From: Actinomadura barringtoniae
GTDB taxonomy: Bacteria > Actinomycetota > Actinomycetes > Streptosporangiales > Streptosporangiaceae
Reading direction: 5' to 3'
Assembly: GCF_017573505.1 (NCBI RefSeq)
Contig: NZ_JAGEOJ010000024.1
Span: 124,001-188,000, forward strand
DNA length: 64,000 nucleotides
The position numbers and the translations under genes were made by a program. The stretch's first letter is position 1; each line of letters begins with the position of its first letter. This document shows positions 17,864 to 25,416 of the stretch, one piece after another. The notes below the pieces were generated by a model that did not search any database, was not told the origin of the DNA, and worked only from the letters and a program-made list of their open reading frames with translations.

Positions 17864-17886
17864 TGTATCGGTACGCCCGTTGCCTT

Positions 17887-17908
17887 ACAGTCGTAGCGCT
17901 ACAGCTGT
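17887..17908. promoter_or_regulatory. Putative TetR operator, 22-bp palindrome
   Basis: ACAG-TC-GTAGCGCTAC-AG-CTGT has a perfect 10-bp core and matching outer tetrads, 9 of 11 pairs in all. It lies 20 bp upstream of the MFS start and 23 bp upstream of the TetR start, where bound repressor would cover both promoters. Confidence 0.75.
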
Positions 17909-17928
17909 TCAGTTAACGGGAGAACGCC

Positions 17929-19362
17929 TTGACCACCACCACGAGCACGACGCGGGCCCCCGCCGGCGCCGCCGTCCCCGACCCCCGCCGCTGGTGGGCG
18001 CTCGCCGCGGTCGCGACCGCCCAGCTGATGATCGGGATCGACCTCACGATCGTGAACATCGCGCTGCCCTCGGTGCAGCGCACCCTGCACATGTCCGACC
18101 CCACCCGCCAATGGGTGGTGACCCTCTTCGCCCTCTGCTACGGCGGCCTGCTGCTGCTCGGCGGCCGCCTGTCCGACCTGGCCGGACGCCGCCGCAGCCT
18201 GCTCATCGGGCTGACCGGCTTCGCGATGGCCTCCGCCCTCGGCGGCGCCGCCACCAGCCCCGCGATGCTGCTGGCCTCGCGCGGCCTGCAGGGCGTCTTC
18301 GGCGCGCTGCTCACCCCGGCGGTGCTGGCCACCCTCGCCGCCTCGTTCCCCCTGCCCGCCGAACGCGGCAAGGCGTTCGGCATCTACGGCACCGCGATGG
18401 GCAGCGCGTCGGGCCTCGGCGTCCTGCTCGGCGGAGTGCTCACCGACTACCTCGACTGGCGCTGGTGCATGTTCGTCAACCTGCCCGTCGCCGCGCTCGC
18501 CGCCGCCGGGGTCCTCTACGCCGTCCGGCCCGCGCCGCGCGTCGAGGGCGTCCGCATCGACTGGGCGGGCGCCGTGCTGGCCACCGCCGGGCTGATGGGC
18601 CTGGTCTTCGGCTTCGCCCGCGCCGAGCCCGACGGCTGGGGCGCGCCGGTCACGTTCCTGCCGCTGGTCGGCGGCGTGCTCGTACTGACGGCGTTCGTGC
18701 TCGTGCAGCGCAAGGCCGGGTCGCCGCTGCTGCCTTTGCGGGTGGTGCTGAACAGGCGCCGCGGCGGCTCCTACCTGGCGGTGTTCAGCCTGGCGGTCGG
18801 CATGTTCGCCGCGCTGTTCTTCCTGACCTTCTACCTGCAGAACGTCCTGCACTACTCGCCCGTGCGGGCAGGCGTGGCGTTCCTGCCCATCACCGCCGGG
18901 CTCATGCTCGGGGTCCGCGCGGTCAGCCGCCTGCTCGCACGAGCCTCCGTCCGGCTCCTGCTCGCCCCGGGCCTGCTGACCATCGCCGCCGGGCTCGGCC
19001 TGCTCGGCACGGTGCGAGCCGACAGCGGCTACTGGCTGCACGTCCTGCCGGTGCTCGCCCTGGTCGGCGCCGGAGCGGGCTGGTCCCTGGTCGCCGCCAA
19101 CAGCATCGCCACACTCGGCGCGGGCCCCGACACCGCCGTCGCGGGCGCCATGGTGATGACCTCCCAGCAGATCGGCGCCTCCCTCGGCACCGCCCTGCTC
19201 AGCACCATCGCCGGAACCGCCGCCGCCCACCACCACGCCGCCACCCGCGCCGAGTCGGCCGTGTACGGCTTCAACGTCGCGAGCCTAGGAGCGGCCGCCT
19301 TCCTGTGCCTGGCCGCAGCCGCGGTCTTCCTCATCACCGGCAAGAAGGACCCAGCGCCCTGA
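17929..19362 (+). CDS. MFS transporter, DHA2 (EmrB/QacA) family
   Basis: A 477-residue drug:proton antiporter with about 14 hydrophobic helices. The first helix has MIGIDLTIVNIALPSVQ (motif D1 of DHA2 pumps), motif A is GGRLSDLAGRRRSLL, and motif C is GSASGLGVLLGGVLTD. The start is TTG at 17929, supported by GGGAGA 7 nt upstream. It is divergent from and probably repressed by the TetR protein. Family members export cationic or amphipathic drugs such as quaternary ammonium compounds or endogenous antibiotics. Immediately after its stop a 16-bp tandem repeat array begins. Confidence 0.92.
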   Translation: MTTTTSTTRAPAGAAVPDPRRWWALAAVATAQLMIGIDLTIVNIALPSVQRTLHMSDPTRQWVVTLFALCYGGLLLLGGRLSDLAGRRRSLLIGLTGFAMASALGGAATSPAMLLASRGLQGVFGALLTPAVLATLAASFPLPAERGKAFGIYGTAMGSASGLGVLLGGVLTDYLDWRWCMFVNLPVAALAAAGVLYAVRPAPRVEGVRIDWAGAVLATAGLMGLVFGFARAEPDGWGAPVTFLPLVGGVLVLTAFVLVQRKAGSPLLPLRVVLNRRRGGSYLAVFSLAVGMFAALFFLTFYLQNVLHYSPVRAGVAFLPITAGLMLGVRAVSRLLARASVRLLLAPGLLTIAAGLGLLGTVRADSGYWLHVLPVLALVGAGAGWSLVAANSIATLGAGPDTAVAGAMVMTSQQIGASLGTALLSTIAGTAAAHHHAATRAESAVYGFNVASLGAAAFLCLAAAAVFLITGKKDPAP

Positions 19363-19363
19363 C

Positions 19364-19518
19364 CTGAGCACACCCTCACCTGAGCACACCCTCACCCGAG
19401 CGAACCCTCACCTGCGCGAACCCTCACCTGCGCGAACTTTCACCTGCGCGAGACCTGACCTGAACGAACCCCGATCTGAGCGAACCCTGATCTGAGCGAA
19501 CCCTGATCTGAGCGAACG
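19364..19518. repeat. 16-bp degenerate tandem repeat, about 9.7 copies
   Basis: Nine full units and one partial of consensus CTGAGCGAACCCTGAT fill the gap after the MFS stop. Copies drift gradually from CTGAGCACACCCTCAC at the left to CTGAGCGAACCCTGAT at the right, as expected for a slippage-grown array. Most copies carry a TGA on the plus strand, and a 16-bp period rotates it through all frames. A strong hairpin terminator follows directly. Confidence 0.92.
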
Positions 19519-19519
19519 C

Positions 19520-19555
19520 AAGGCCCGGCAGACGCACACTCGTCCGCCGGGCCTT
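19520..19555. terminator. Bidirectional hairpin terminator
   Basis: AAGGCCCGGC (19520-19529) pairs perfectly with GCCGGGCCTT (19546-19555). Inside, after one mismatch, GACG/CGTC adds 4 bp, leaving a 6-nt loop. The AA...TT ends suit termination of both convergent genes. Confidence 0.88.
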
Positions 19556-19574
19556 ACCCGTTCGCGAGGAACCG

Positions 19575-20315
19575 TCAGGCGTCGGCCGCGAGGATTTCGG
19601 CGAGCTCGTGCGGCGTGGAGAACATCGGCCAGTGCCCCGTCGGCAGCTCCCGGTAGGTCCACTCCGGCCCGCTCATCAGCGCGAACGCCGGAATGCCCGC
19701 CGAGGCCATCTGCTCCACCGCCGCGAGCGGGAAAGTGTTGAGCACCAGCGTCTTGGGCGTGCTCGGCAACGGCTCGGGCCGCGTCATCGCCTCGTCCCAC
19801 GACGCGTACGGCTGCGGCGTCCCGCGCCGGGCGAACTCCTCGAGGTGCTCGGCCGTGAGCCCGGCCAGCAACTGCGGATCAGCGGCCGGGTCCAGATCGC
19901 GCACTGGGATCTTCCACCCCTCACCCTCGCTCTCCACCTGCTTGACGGTCGCCGCCTGCTCCTCGGGGTCGAAGAACTCGATGCCGCGCATCCCCGACGG
20001 CAGCGGCCCGGTGTCGACATACACGACCCGCTTGATCCGCTCGGGAATCCGGTCGGCGGCCCCCGTTCCCGGAACGTTGGCGCCGCTGTGCAGCACCAGG
20101 ATCACCTCGCGCAGATCGTTGTCCTCGATCACCCCCGTGATGTCGGCGACGTGAGTCTGCACGCCCACGTCCCGGGTCAGCTCGCCCGCCCGTTCGGCCA
20201 GCCCCGTGAGCGTCACCGCGAACACCTCGTGACCCGCCGCGCGCAGGTCCGCGGCCACCTCGTCCCACGCCCACGCGCCGAGCCAGAAGCCGGGGACCAG
20301 CACATATGTCGCCAT
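19575..20315 (-). CDS. Alpha/beta hydrolase (MES/esterase-like)
   Basis: A 246-residue alpha/beta hydrolase without signal peptide. The start YVLVPGFWLGAWAWDEV is the usual first strand and oxyanion loop (PGFWxGAWxW), as in plant methylesterase/hydroxynitrile-lyase-like and bacterial salicylate-esterase-like enzymes. The nucleophile elbow is LVLHSGANVPG (Ser in HSG), and a late His occurs in ELPTGHWPMFSTP. Likely role: hydrolysis of a small ester. A very strong ribosome site (GAGGAGAGG) precedes ATG at 20315. It is divergent from a WYL regulator, which probably controls it. Confidence 0.87.
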   Translation of the reverse strand: MATYVLVPGFWLGAWAWDEVAADLRAAGHEVFAVTLTGLAERAGELTRDVGVQTHVADITGVIEDNDLREVILVLHSGANVPGTGAADRIPERIKRVVYVDTGPLPSGMRGIEFFDPEEQAATVKQVESEGEGWKIPVRDLDPAADPQLLAGLTAEHLEEFARRGTPQPYASWDEAMTRPEPLPSTPKTLVLNTFPLAAVEQMASAGIPAFALMSGPEWTYRELPTGHWPMFSTPHELAEILAADA

Positions 20316-20345
20316 CTCGAGATCCTCTCCTCGTTGGTGATGTCT

Positions 20346-20360
20346 TCAACGTACGGTTGA
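20346..20360. promoter_or_regulatory. Putative WYL-regulator operator
   Basis: TCAAC-GTACG-GTTGA is a perfect inverted repeat with 5-bp arms and a 5-bp spacer in the 82-bp divergent promoter. The second WYL regulator in the window (61173) has an operator of the same design at 61133-61149. A shorter repeat GTGAC-N4-GTCAC overlaps the GTG start at 20391-20404. Confidence 0.6.
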
Positions 20361-20397
20361 TACCGGACAACTCCCGCCCGGATAAAGAGAGTGACCT

Positions 20398-21345
20398 GTG
20401 TCACATCCGACGACCCGCGTTCTGGCGATGCTGGAACTGCTGCAGGCCCACCACCGCATCGGCGGCGCCGAGCTCGCCGAGCGCCTGGGCGTGGACGAGC
20501 GCACGGTCCGCCGCTACGCCGCCCGCCTGGAAGAACTCGGCATCCCTGTCGTTGCCGACCGCGGCCGCTACGGCGGCTACGGCCTCATGCCCGGCTACAA
20601 GCTCCCGCCGCTCATGCTCAGCGACGACGAGGCGACCGCCGTCGTCCTCGGCCTGATCGCCGGGCGGCGCCTCGGCCTGCCCGGCGACTCCACCGAGACC
20701 GCCCTCGCCAAGGTCCAGCGCGTCCTGCCCACCGCCCTGCGCGAACGAGTCCAGGCACTCCAAGAGACACTCGGCTTCACCCTCGCCGCCCGCGACGGCA
20801 CCGCACCCGGCACCGCCGCCCTCCTCACCCTCGCCGCAGCCGCTCGCGACCAGCGCCGGGTCCACCTGCGCTACCGCTCATGGCAGGGCGGCGAGAGCAC
20901 CCGCGACCTGGACCCCTACGGCCTGGTCTTCCACTCCGGCCGCTGGTACGTCACCGGTCACGACCACCACAGCGGCGAGGTCCGCACCTTCCGCGTCGAC
21001 CGCGTCCTGTCGGCCGAGGCGGGGGAGGAGACCTACGAGGTCCCCGACGGCGTAGACCCCGTCCAGCACGTCACCCGTTCCCTGGCCGAGGTCCCCTACC
21101 GCCACGAGGTCGAGGTCGTCCTGGAGACCACCCTGGACCAGGCCCGCCGCCGCATCCCCGCCTCCACCGCCACCCTTACCGAGACCGACGGCGGAGTCCT
21201 CATGCTCACCCGCGCCGAACGCCTGGACGGCATGGCCCACATGCTCGCCGGCCTCGGCTGGCCCTTCACCATCCGCCGCCCCGAAGCCCTCCGCTCCGCC
21301 GTCCGAGACTTCAGCGACCACCTCCGCGCCCAAGCCAACCGCTAA
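20398..21345 (+). CDS. WYL-domain transcriptional regulator (YafY family)
   Basis: A 315-residue regulator. An N-terminal winged HTH (HTH_11) spans residues 4-58, with RIGGAELAERLGVDERTVRR and the wing GRYGGYGLMPG. The middle contains the WYL domain with SWQGGESTRDLDPYGLVFHSGRWYVTGHDH; the Trp-Tyr-Val triplet is the WYL-type signature of a ligand-binding Sm-like fold. A C-terminal WCX domain follows. WYL regulators sense small effectors or nucleic acids. It starts with GTG at 20398 with no good ribosome site, suggesting a leaderless mRNA. Its probable target is the divergent alpha/beta hydrolase. Confidence 0.9.
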   Translation: MSHPTTRVLAMLELLQAHHRIGGAELAERLGVDERTVRRYAARLEELGIPVVADRGRYGGYGLMPGYKLPPLMLSDDEATAVVLGLIAGRRLGLPGDSTETALAKVQRVLPTALRERVQALQETLGFTLAARDGTAPGTAALLTLAAAARDQRRVHLRYRSWQGGESTRDLDPYGLVFHSGRWYVTGHDHHSGEVRTFRVDRVLSAEAGEETYEVPDGVDPVQHVTRSLAEVPYRHEVEVVLETTLDQARRRIPASTATLTETDGGVLMLTRAERLDGMAHMLAGLGWPFTIRRPEALRSAVRDFSDHLRAQANR

Positions 21346-21347
21346 CC

Positions 21348-21392
21348 CCCACCACGCCACCACCACCAGCGCGGCGTGAGTGAGGTGGTGGG
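21348..21392. terminator. Hairpin between convergent WYL and response-regulator genes
   Basis: CCCACCAC (21348-21355) pairs perfectly with GTGGTGGG (21385-21392). The 29-nt loop can form further GC pairs. It sits between two convergent gene ends and may terminate both. Confidence 0.5.
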
Positions 21393-21410
21393 TGACGGGC
21401 CGGGCGGGGG

Positions 21411-22082
21411 CTAGGCCAGGCCGGCGTCGTGGGCTAGGAGGGCGATCTGGGTGCGGTTGTCCAGGTCGAGCTTGGTGAGGATGTGGGACACGTGGGCTTT
21501 GACGGTCGCCACGGTCATGTAGAGCTCGGTGGCGATCTCGGCGTTGCTGTGGCCTCGCGCGATCGCCAGGACCACTTCGTTCTCGCGCGGGCTGAGGCCG
21601 GCGAGCGCGGCGCGGGCGCGTTCGTAGGCTCCGGCCTGTACGGCGGTGCGGTCCATCAGGCGGCGGGTGATCTGCGGCGACAGGATCGGCTCTCCGGCCG
21701 CGACCGAGGTGATCGCCTCGACGATCCTGGCGGGCGGGGTGTCCTTGAGCAGGAAGCCGCTCGCCCCGGCCCGCAGCGCGTGCAGGATGTTCTCGTCGGT
21801 GTCGAACGTGGTCAGCACGATCACCTCGGGCGGGTCCGCGCGTTCGCGGAGGCGGCCGGTCGCGGTGATGCCGTCCACCCGGGGCATCCGCAGGTCCATG
21901 AGCACCACGTCGGGTGCGTGCGCGTCGGCGGCCGCGGGCACCTCGGCGCCGTCGGCCGCCTCGCCGACCACCTCGATGCCGCCCGCGCCGTTGATCATCA
22001 TGGACAGGCCCGCGCGGACCAGGGGGTCGTCGTCGACGATCAGCACGCGCAGCGCGCGGGGCGGGTGGTTCACGCGGGCCAT
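21411..22082 (-). CDS. NarL/FixJ-family response regulator
   Basis: A 223-residue two-component response regulator. The receiver domain (about 10-130) has the acidic pair in VLIVDDDPLVRAGL, the phospho-acceptor Asp in VVLMDLRMPRVDG and the conserved Lys in FLLKDTPP. A LuxR-type HTH occupies the C-terminus: LSPRENEVVLAIARGHSNAEIA followed by TVKAHVSHILTKL. It binds DNA as a phosphorylated dimer. Its start overlaps the end of the histidine kinase gene by 13 bp, so the two are cotranscribed and form a pair. The target genes are unknown; the adjacent divergent hydrolase at 23377 is a candidate. Confidence 0.95.
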   Translation of the reverse strand: MARVNHPPRALRVLIVDDDPLVRAGLSMMINGAGGIEVVGEAADGAEVPAAADAHAPDVVLMDLRMPRVDGITATGRLRERADPPEVIVLTTFDTDENILHALRAGASGFLLKDTPPARIVEAITSVAAGEPILSPQITRRLMDRTAVQAGAYERARAALAGLSPRENEVVLAIARGHSNAEIATELYMTVATVKAHVSHILTKLDLDNRTQIALLAHDAGLA

Positions 22083-23224
22083 GGTAGCCAGGCGTGCAGC
22101 CGGAACTCCCCGCCGGTCACCTGGTGGTCGAGGCTCCCGCCCGCCAGCCGCACCCGCTCGGTCAGGCCGACCAGACCGGTGCCGCTGCCGGGGATCGACG
22201 GCGCCGCGCCGGGGTCGGCGGGGAGGCGGTTGCGGATGTCGATGACCAGCCGGTCGCCGGGGCTTCCTTCGAGGGCCACGCAGACCTGGCGCCCTGCGGC
22301 GTGCTTGCGTGCGTTGGTCAGGCCCTCTTGGACGACGCGGTAGACGGTCCGGGCGGTGGCGGCGGGCAGCGTGGCGGCGTCCACGGTCGTGTCGGTCAGT
22401 TCTACTTCGCCTCCGGCGTCGCGCGACTCCTCGACCAGGCGGGGGAGGTCGGCCAGGACGGGCTGGGGACGGGAGCTCTCGCCCTCCTCGTCGTCCTCGC
22501 GCAGCACGATGATCACCTGGCGGAGCTCGTCGAGGGCCAGGTGCGCGCCGTCGCGGACCACGCCCGCGGCCTTGGCCAGCTGCTCGGGAGGGGCGTCGGG
22601 CCGGTACTCCAGCGCGCCCGCGTAGGTCGCCAGGAGCGAGAGGCGATGCGCCAGAACGTCGTGCATCTCGCGGGCGATCCGGGTCCGTTCCATCATCCGT
22701 GCCTCGGCGACCCGGCGGCCCTGCTCGGCCTCGGCCCGCCGGGCCCGTTCACGCAACGAGTCCAGCAGCGCTCGGCGTGCCTGGCCGAGCGTTCCCCAGC
22801 CGACCAGCGCCCCGTAACTGATCACGATCAGCGCCAGCCACCAGCCGAACGAGATCCCCCCGCTGGGCCGCCACAACCCCTGCACCACATGCGCCGCGAC
22901 ACCGGCGGCCGCCACCGCCAGCGCGACCGGGAAACGGCGGCGCTGCGCCACCAGCAGGGCCGCGACCGTGGCGGGCGCCGTCGCCGCCGGTGACAGGGTC
23001 GCCAGGGCGGTCAGCACGAGCGCCCCGGCGATCGGCCACCGCAGCAGGACCGGCATCAGCGCCAGGCTGAGGACGCCGATCGCGACGTCCAGCCAGGGCA
23101 GCGCCGACCCGGGACGCGCGACGAACTGGCCCCAGACCGTCACGCCGATCATGGCGGCCATCGCCACGATCACGCCCGCCTCCGCGGCGAACGGGATCGG
23201 CGGACGCTTGACCTCGGTATTCAC
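22070..23224 (-). CDS. Two-component sensor histidine kinase (HisKA_3, NarX-like)
   Basis: A 384-residue membrane kinase. Five or so hydrophobic helices fill residues 15-160, without a sizeable extracytoplasmic sensor domain, suggesting an intramembrane-sensing kinase. A short coiled coil (RERARRAEAEQGRRVAEA) leads to the HisKA_3 dimerisation domain with the phospho-His in REMHDVLAHRLSLLATYAG. The HATPase_c domain has the N box in VVQEGLTNARKHA and the G box in GSGTGLVGLTERV. It is the first gene of the operon with the response regulator. GTG at 23224 is the start; the region just upstream carries a 10-bp-arm inverted repeat. Confidence 0.94.
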   Translation of the reverse strand: MNTEVKRPPIPFAAEAGVIVAMAAMIGVTVWGQFVARPGSALPWLDVAIGVLSLALMPVLLRWPIAGALVLTALATLSPAATAPATVAALLVAQRRRFPVALAVAAAGVAAHVVQGLWRPSGGISFGWWLALIVISYGALVGWGTLGQARRALLDSLRERARRAEAEQGRRVAEARMMERTRIAREMHDVLAHRLSLLATYAGALEYRPDAPPEQLAKAAGVVRDGAHLALDELRQVIIVLREDDEEGESSRPQPVLADLPRLVEESRDAGGEVELTDTTVDAATLPAATARTVYRVVQEGLTNARKHAAGRQVCVALEGSPGDRLVIDIRNRLPADPGAAPSIPGSGTGLVGLTERVRLAGGSLDHQVTGGEFRLHAWLPWPA

Positions 23225-23261
23225 GGGCTCAGGCTAGCTCCGTGCCCGCTCGCGCCGACAC

Positions 23262-23295
23262 CGACGAAAGTAGGTGGTCGCCCCCACTCTCGTCG
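23262..23295. promoter_or_regulatory. Long inverted repeat upstream of the two-component operon
   Basis: CGACGAAAGT (23262-23271) and ACTCTCGTCG (23286-23295) match as inverted arms at 9 of 10 positions, separated by 14 bp. It lies in the 152-bp region between the kinase and the divergent hydrolase and could bind the response regulator. Confidence 0.5.
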
Positions 23296-23376
23296 CAACC
23301 GCTCCCGTCTCGCGGCCGATGCCGAGCCCTCCGCCCAGGCGGCACTGTGGGAACTCCCCGAGCAAGGAGGCCTCCG

Positions 23377-24546
23377 GTGCCCTACGGATATCTGTTCAGT
23401 GTGGCGCTCATCGCGTGCGGCACGGCTGCCGCGCTGTACCCGCTGCGTCGGCCGGAGCGGCTGGCCGGCCTGACCTTCCGGGCAGGCATCGTGCCGAACG
23501 AGGTCCCGTTCATGGCGCTGTTCCTGCTGCTGGGCTCCACGCTGATCGCCGCCGCGCAGCAGGACCTGGGATCGCTGGGCGCCAAGATCACCGCCGGGGT
23601 CGCGGTCGCGGCCGCCGTGGGTTTGGTGGTCGTGATCCGGCGGCAGCTGACGGCCGGTCCCTCGATCGAGAACGCTTTCCGCGACGCCCTGGGCGGCGGA
23701 TGGCGGGAGTCGCTGGCTCCGGATTTGGCCGACGGCCTGCGTCGGCGGCTCCCGTACGGGCGGATCCTGGTCGGGCTCTTCATCTGGCGGCGGGACGTGA
23801 AGCGGATCGCCAACCTCAGCTACGGCGACGCGGGCAAGCGCAACCGCCTGGACGTCTACCGCCACCGTTCGGCCCCCAAGGGCGGCCCGGTCCTGGTCTA
23901 CTTCCACGGCGGCGGCTACTACAGCGGCCGCAAGAACCGCGAGGCCAGGCCGCTCCTCAACCGGCTGGCCGGCCAGGGATGGGTCTGCATCAGCGCTAAC
24001 TACCGGCTGCGGCCCAAGGCCGACTTCCTCGACCACCTCACCGACGCCAAGAAGGTCATCGCGTGGGCGCGCGAGCACGGCCACGAGTACGGCGCCGACA
24101 CCGACACCCTCTTCATGTCGGGCAGCTCAGCGGGCGCCCATATGACCGCCCTGTGCGCGCTCACCCAGAACGACCCCGCCTATCAGGCGGGCTTCGAGAC
24201 CGCCGACACCTCCATCACCGGCGCCATCTGCCTGTACGGCTACTACGGCGACTACTACGGGCACCCCGAAGGGACGTCGACGCCCATGGCCTACGTCCGC
24301 GAGGACGCGCCCCCGTTCCTGGTCGTCCACGGCGACGCCGACTCCCTCGTACCCGTGCAGGCGGCACGCGACTTTGTCGGCACGCTGCGCGGCGCCTCCG
24401 CCAACCCGGTCATCTACGCCGAGCTGCCCGGCGCCCAGCACTCCTTCGACCTGTTCCACTCGCTGCGCTTCGACCGCGTCGTCGACGCCGCCGAGGCGTT
24501 CGCCGCCTGGGTCAGGTCCCGGCAGGACACCGATGACCGCGCCTGA
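23377..24546 (+). CDS. Alpha/beta hydrolase with two N-terminal membrane helices (carboxylesterase, HSL-like)
   Basis: A 389-residue protein. Two or three hydrophobic segments (about residues 3-18, 40-58 and 68-88) anchor it in the membrane. The hydrolase domain starts near 165 with the GDAGKRNRLDVYRH strand, then the oxyanion motif YFHGGGYYSG, nucleophile Ser in GSSAGAHM, Asp in VVHGDADSLVP and His in PGAQHSFDLF, all typical of the hormone-sensitive-lipase/BD-FAE branch. The start is GTG at 23377, set by AAGGAGG 6 nt upstream; longer frames lack such a site. It probably hydrolyses a lipid-like ester at the membrane, and may be a target of the divergent two-component system. Confidence 0.88.
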   Translation: MPYGYLFSVALIACGTAAALYPLRRPERLAGLTFRAGIVPNEVPFMALFLLLGSTLIAAAQQDLGSLGAKITAGVAVAAAVGLVVVIRRQLTAGPSIENAFRDALGGGWRESLAPDLADGLRRRLPYGRILVGLFIWRRDVKRIANLSYGDAGKRNRLDVYRHRSAPKGGPVLVYFHGGGYYSGRKNREARPLLNRLAGQGWVCISANYRLRPKADFLDHLTDAKKVIAWAREHGHEYGADTDTLFMSGSSAGAHMTALCALTQNDPAYQAGFETADTSITGAICLYGYYGDYYGHPEGTSTPMAYVREDAPPFLVVHGDADSLVPVQAARDFVGTLRGASANPVIYAELPGAQHSFDLFHSLRFDRVVDAAEAFAAWVRSRQDTDDRA

Positions 24547-24601
24547 GGAACGGCCGCGTGCAGTCCGGGCTTCGGCTCGGGCTTGGGCTTCGGACGTGTG
24601 T

Positions 24602-25354
24602 TCAGCCGCGGCCGACGAACGAGGGCATCGCGGTGGCCATCACGGTCATGAACTGGACGTTGGCGTCCAGCGGCAGGCCCGCCATGTAGAGGACGCCGTC
24701 CACCACGTTCTTGACGTCCATCACCGGCTCGGAGTTCAGCGAGTCGTCGGCCTGCAGCGTCCCGGTGCCGAACGCGCTGGTCATGTCGGTGGCGGCGTTG
24801 CCGATGTCGATCTGCCCGCACGCGATGCCGTGCCGCCGGCCCTCCAGCGACAGCGTCTTGGTCAGCCCGGTCATGGCGTGCTTGCTGGAGGTGTAGGCGA
24901 TCGAGTTCGGGCGCGGCGTGTGCGCCGACAGCGAGCCGTTGTTGATGATGCGGCCGCCCCGCGGGCTCTGGTCCTTCATGAGGCGGAACGCCTGCTGGGC
25001 GCACAGGAACGAGCCGGTCAGGTTGGTGTCGATCACCGCGCGCCACTGCTCGTACGAGAAGTCCTCGACAGGGGACGGGCTGCCGAACTGCCCGGCGTTG
25101 TTCACCAGCAGATCCAGCCGCCCCCACCGGTCATGGACGGCCGTGAAGAGCGCCTCGACCGACTCCGGCGAGGTGACATCGGTGGGCACGGCGATGGTCT
25201 GGGTTTCGGCGGACTCGGCGATCTCTTCGAGAGGCTCGCTGCGGCGGCCCGCGAGCGCCACCTGCCAGCCCGCGTCGATCAGCGCCTTCGCGACGGCCGC
25301 GCCGATCCCCGAACCTGCACCGGTCACCAGAGCCACCTGGGTGGGAGCGTCCAC
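24602..25354 (-). CDS. Short-chain dehydrogenase/reductase (SDR family)
   Basis: A 250-residue classical SDR. The cofactor motif TGAGSGIG (about residues 11-18) and NNAGQFG are present. The catalytic tetrad is recognisable: Asn in DTNLTGSF, Ser in NNGSLSAHTPRPNS, and Tyr and Lys in YTSSKHAMTG. The basic AGRRSE after the second strand suggests NADPH preference. It should reduce a small ketone or oxidise an alcohol; the substrate is unknown. GTG at 25354 follows GGGGACGG. The downstream convergent gap of 55 bp holds short CGGGCTTCGG-type repeats only. Confidence 0.92.
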   Translation of the reverse strand: MDAPTQVALVTGAGSGIGAAVAKALIDAGWQVALAGRRSEPLEEIAESAETQTIAVPTDVTSPESVEALFTAVHDRWGRLDLLVNNAGQFGSPSPVEDFSYEQWRAVIDTNLTGSFLCAQQAFRLMKDQSPRGGRIINNGSLSAHTPRPNSIAYTSSKHAMTGLTKTLSLEGRRHGIACGQIDIGNAATDMTSAFGTGTLQADDSLNSEPVMDVKNVVDGVLYMAGLPLDANVQFMTVMATAMPSFVGRG

Positions 25355-25416
25355 GGGTCACCGTCCCCTTCGAAGCGTCATTGATCCTCGGGATTGAGTC
25401 TGCCAGGCGCCGCGAG

